Below the pieces are notes generated by a model. The model ran no database searches and had not been told where the DNA came from. It saw nothing but the letters and a program-made list of their open reading frames with translations. Made by a program: the position numbers and the translations under genes. From an uncultured Pseudomonadota bacterium (GTDB taxonomy: Bacteria; Pseudomonadota; Alphaproteobacteria; RF32; CAG-239), in contig CACWSG010000008.1 of NCBI GenBank assembly GCA_902763535.1, positions 20,982-84,981 on the forward strand: a stretch of 64,000 bases of DNA, in the 5' to 3' direction. Shown piece after piece: positions 62,754 to 64,000 of the stretch; the stretch's first letter is position 1, and each line of letters begins with the position of its first letter.

Positions 62754-63598
62754 TATGATATTCTCCTTTTAATTATTATTTTTAACCCTATTAAAGTGAT
62801 TACTTTATGTTTTTTGTCATAAGTGGTTTTTATGGAAAAAATTTTCTCTCTAAATGAAAGTTCTTTTGTTTTTTTAGCGGTTTTATTTTCGATTTCCTGT
62901 AACTGCAAATTGCTAAAATATTCTTGTAATACTTGGGCGTGTTCTTTTTCTCTCAATTCATTATTTTTACTGGAAATACCACTGTTATCAAATTTGCTGC
63001 AGACTAAATTAATGTGCTTATATGAGCATTTATTCAAAACTAAAAAGTCTAACCACTTTTTCCAATCGCTGACAATTTTGTATTGCTCATCATAATTGCC
63101 ATAACGTTCAAACAATTCTCTCTTTATAAAACTGGATTGATGCGGCAAAGATTCTCTGTATAAATAGGCAAAGTCAATTTTGTTCGGATATCTTATTTTT
63201 TTGATTTTTCCTTTTTTTACAACACATTCATCACCAAAAATTATATCTCTATCCAAACCTTTTTTTATGACATTTTGTAATACTCTGTTATCTATATAAT
63301 TATCGCCAGCATTCAAAAAACATATATATTCACCTTTAGATTTGGCAATCCCTTTATTCATAGCATTATAAATACCATTGTCTTTTTCCGATACGAAATA
63401 GTTCATACGATGCTTGTATTCATCAAAAACATCTATTGTTTTTTTATTGCTGCCTCCATCAATAACTATCCATTCAAAATCTTGCCATATTTGATTAACT
63501 ATACTTTCACAAGTCGCTCGCAAATTAGGCTCATTATAACAAACTGTTACAATACTTAACTTGCATGGAAAATTGTTGATTGAAGATGGCCGTTTCAT
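62753..63598 (-). CDS. Glycosyltransferase family 2
   Basis: 281 residues from ATG 63598 (a GTG lies at 63601). [60 protein letters not shown] and AGDNYIDN are GT-A motifs. Its start overlaps the stop of the upstream GT4 gene (TAGTGATG). Confidence 0.88.
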   Translation of the reverse strand: MKRPSSINNFPCKLSIVTVCYNEPNLRATCESIVNQIWQDFEWIVIDGGSNKKTIDVFDEYKHRMNYFVSEKDNGIYNAMNKGIAKSKGEYICFLNAGDNYIDNRVLQNVIKKGLDRDIIFGDECVVKKGKIKKIRYPNKIDFAYLYRESLPHQSSFIKRELFERYGNYDEQYKIVSDWKKWLDFLVLNKCSYKHINLVCSKFDNSGISSKNNELREKEHAQVLQEYFSNLQLQEIENKTAKKTKELSFREKIFSIKTTYDKKHKVITLIGLKIIIKRRIS

Positions 63599-63600
63599 CA

Positions 63601-64000
63601 CTAATATTCGCCTTTCAAATCAAAAATTTCTCTTGTTGCATTGTTCCAATCAAATTGTTTGGCTTGGCTTATACCGGCCAAAGACATTGTTTGACGTTTG
63701 TTGGGATTGTTATGCAACTCGGCTATTTTTTGCGCCGTGTCTGCAATATCATGTCCGCTGATATAAATTGCTGCATCACCGCATACCTCCGGCAGGCTCG
63801 AATTGTCAGCGCAAATAGTCGGACAGCCGCAAGCTAAAGCCTCCAATGGCGGCAACCCAAATCCTTCATACAATGATGGAAATACAAACATCTCTGCTTC
63901 ACTATATAAAGCAGGCAAATCTTCATCATCGACAAATCCGGTTATCACAATTTTATCATGAATATTTTGCAACTCGGCAATTTGCGAAGTAACCTCATCA
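63601..64000 (-). CDS. Glycosyltransferase family 4, 5' part cut by window edge
   Basis: The visible C-terminal part (about 133 residues) reads DKIVITGFVDDEDLPALYSE, FVFPSLYEGFGLPPLEALAC, GCPTICADNSSLPEVCGDAA and a final NATREIFDLKGEY. FPSLYEGFGLPPLEALA is the GT-B E-x7-E nucleotide-sugar site. The frame stays open to base 64000, so the N-terminal half lies beyond the window. Confidence 0.9.
   Translation of the reverse strand, partial: DEVTSQIAELQNIHDKIVITGFVDDEDLPALYSEAEMFVFPSLYEGFGLPPLEALACGCPTICADNSSLPEVCGDAAIYISGHDIADTAQKIAELHNNPNKRQTMSLAGISQAKQFDWNNATREIFDLKGEY

Noticed and set aside
1..64000. CRISPR array
   Set aside because: No series of regularly spaced direct repeats with unique spacers was seen; the only tandem repeats are the tRNA-Asn fragments and the fibre repeats.

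Overview
The window looks like chromosomal DNA of a low-GC alphaproteobacterium. The yqeY–dnaG–rpoD cluster, the RpoD with a long acidic insertion, and the XRE regulator that opens with an IDIHIGKRLKLRR-type segment all have the alphaproteobacterial form. The small, AT-rich, adhesin-free gene complement resembles uncultured gut alphaproteobacteria (RF32/CAG-239-like), but that placement is an inference.

Bases 1 to about 22,900 are a P22-like (podoviral) prophage region read almost wholly on the minus strand. From right to left it holds a small + strand gene and a CI-like repressor facing a divergent early gene, small and large terminase, a GroES-like protein, portal, scaffold, major capsid protein, head-tail adaptors, a tail hub, a GNAT acetyltransferase, an S74 chaperone-tailed protein, three collar or fibre proteins, and a tightly overlapped lysis cassette (holin, endolysin, a hidden 42-residue membrane protein, Rz/Rz1). 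Distal to the lysis genes lies the most unusual part: a cassette array (917-5481) in which one nearly identical N-terminal tag of about 85 residues is joined to unrelated C-terminal domains. These are an ejection-protein-like domain, a lytic-transglycosylase-like domain and a serum-amyloid-A-like domain. Each is followed by one or two small membrane proteins, often in tandem paralogous pairs. No integrase or replication gene is visible, so the left end lies outside the window.

Bases 22,900 to 38,990 are housekeeping DNA: a secreted protein, YqgE/AlgH, a very long DsbD-like reductase, rpoD, dnaG, yqeY, an XRE regulator preceded by a strongly structured RNA candidate, then kdsB, a HAD phosphatase, anmK, pgpA, a MerR regulator and an Aas-like acyltransferase/acyl-ACP ligase.

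Bases 39,100 to 54,420 mix surface-sugar genes (a GT2 glycosyltransferase with rmlACDB for dTDP-L-rhamnose) with odd genes: a transposase-type zinc-ribbon/HTH fused to an SGNH hydrolase, a large membrane protein with a lysozyme-like domain, a family-6-like DNA glycosylase, tRNA-Asn and tRNA-Cys with a tandem repeat built from the tRNA-Asn 3' end, rpiB-glyA, two outer-membrane barrel proteins and preA.

Bases 54,430 to 64,000 are a minus-strand O-antigen/capsule operon: gmd and fcl (GDP-L-fucose), five glycosyltransferases, an epimerase, a hexapeptide acyltransferase, a glycosyltransferase-acyltransferase fusion, an FkbM methyltransferase and a small membrane protein. It runs off the right edge.
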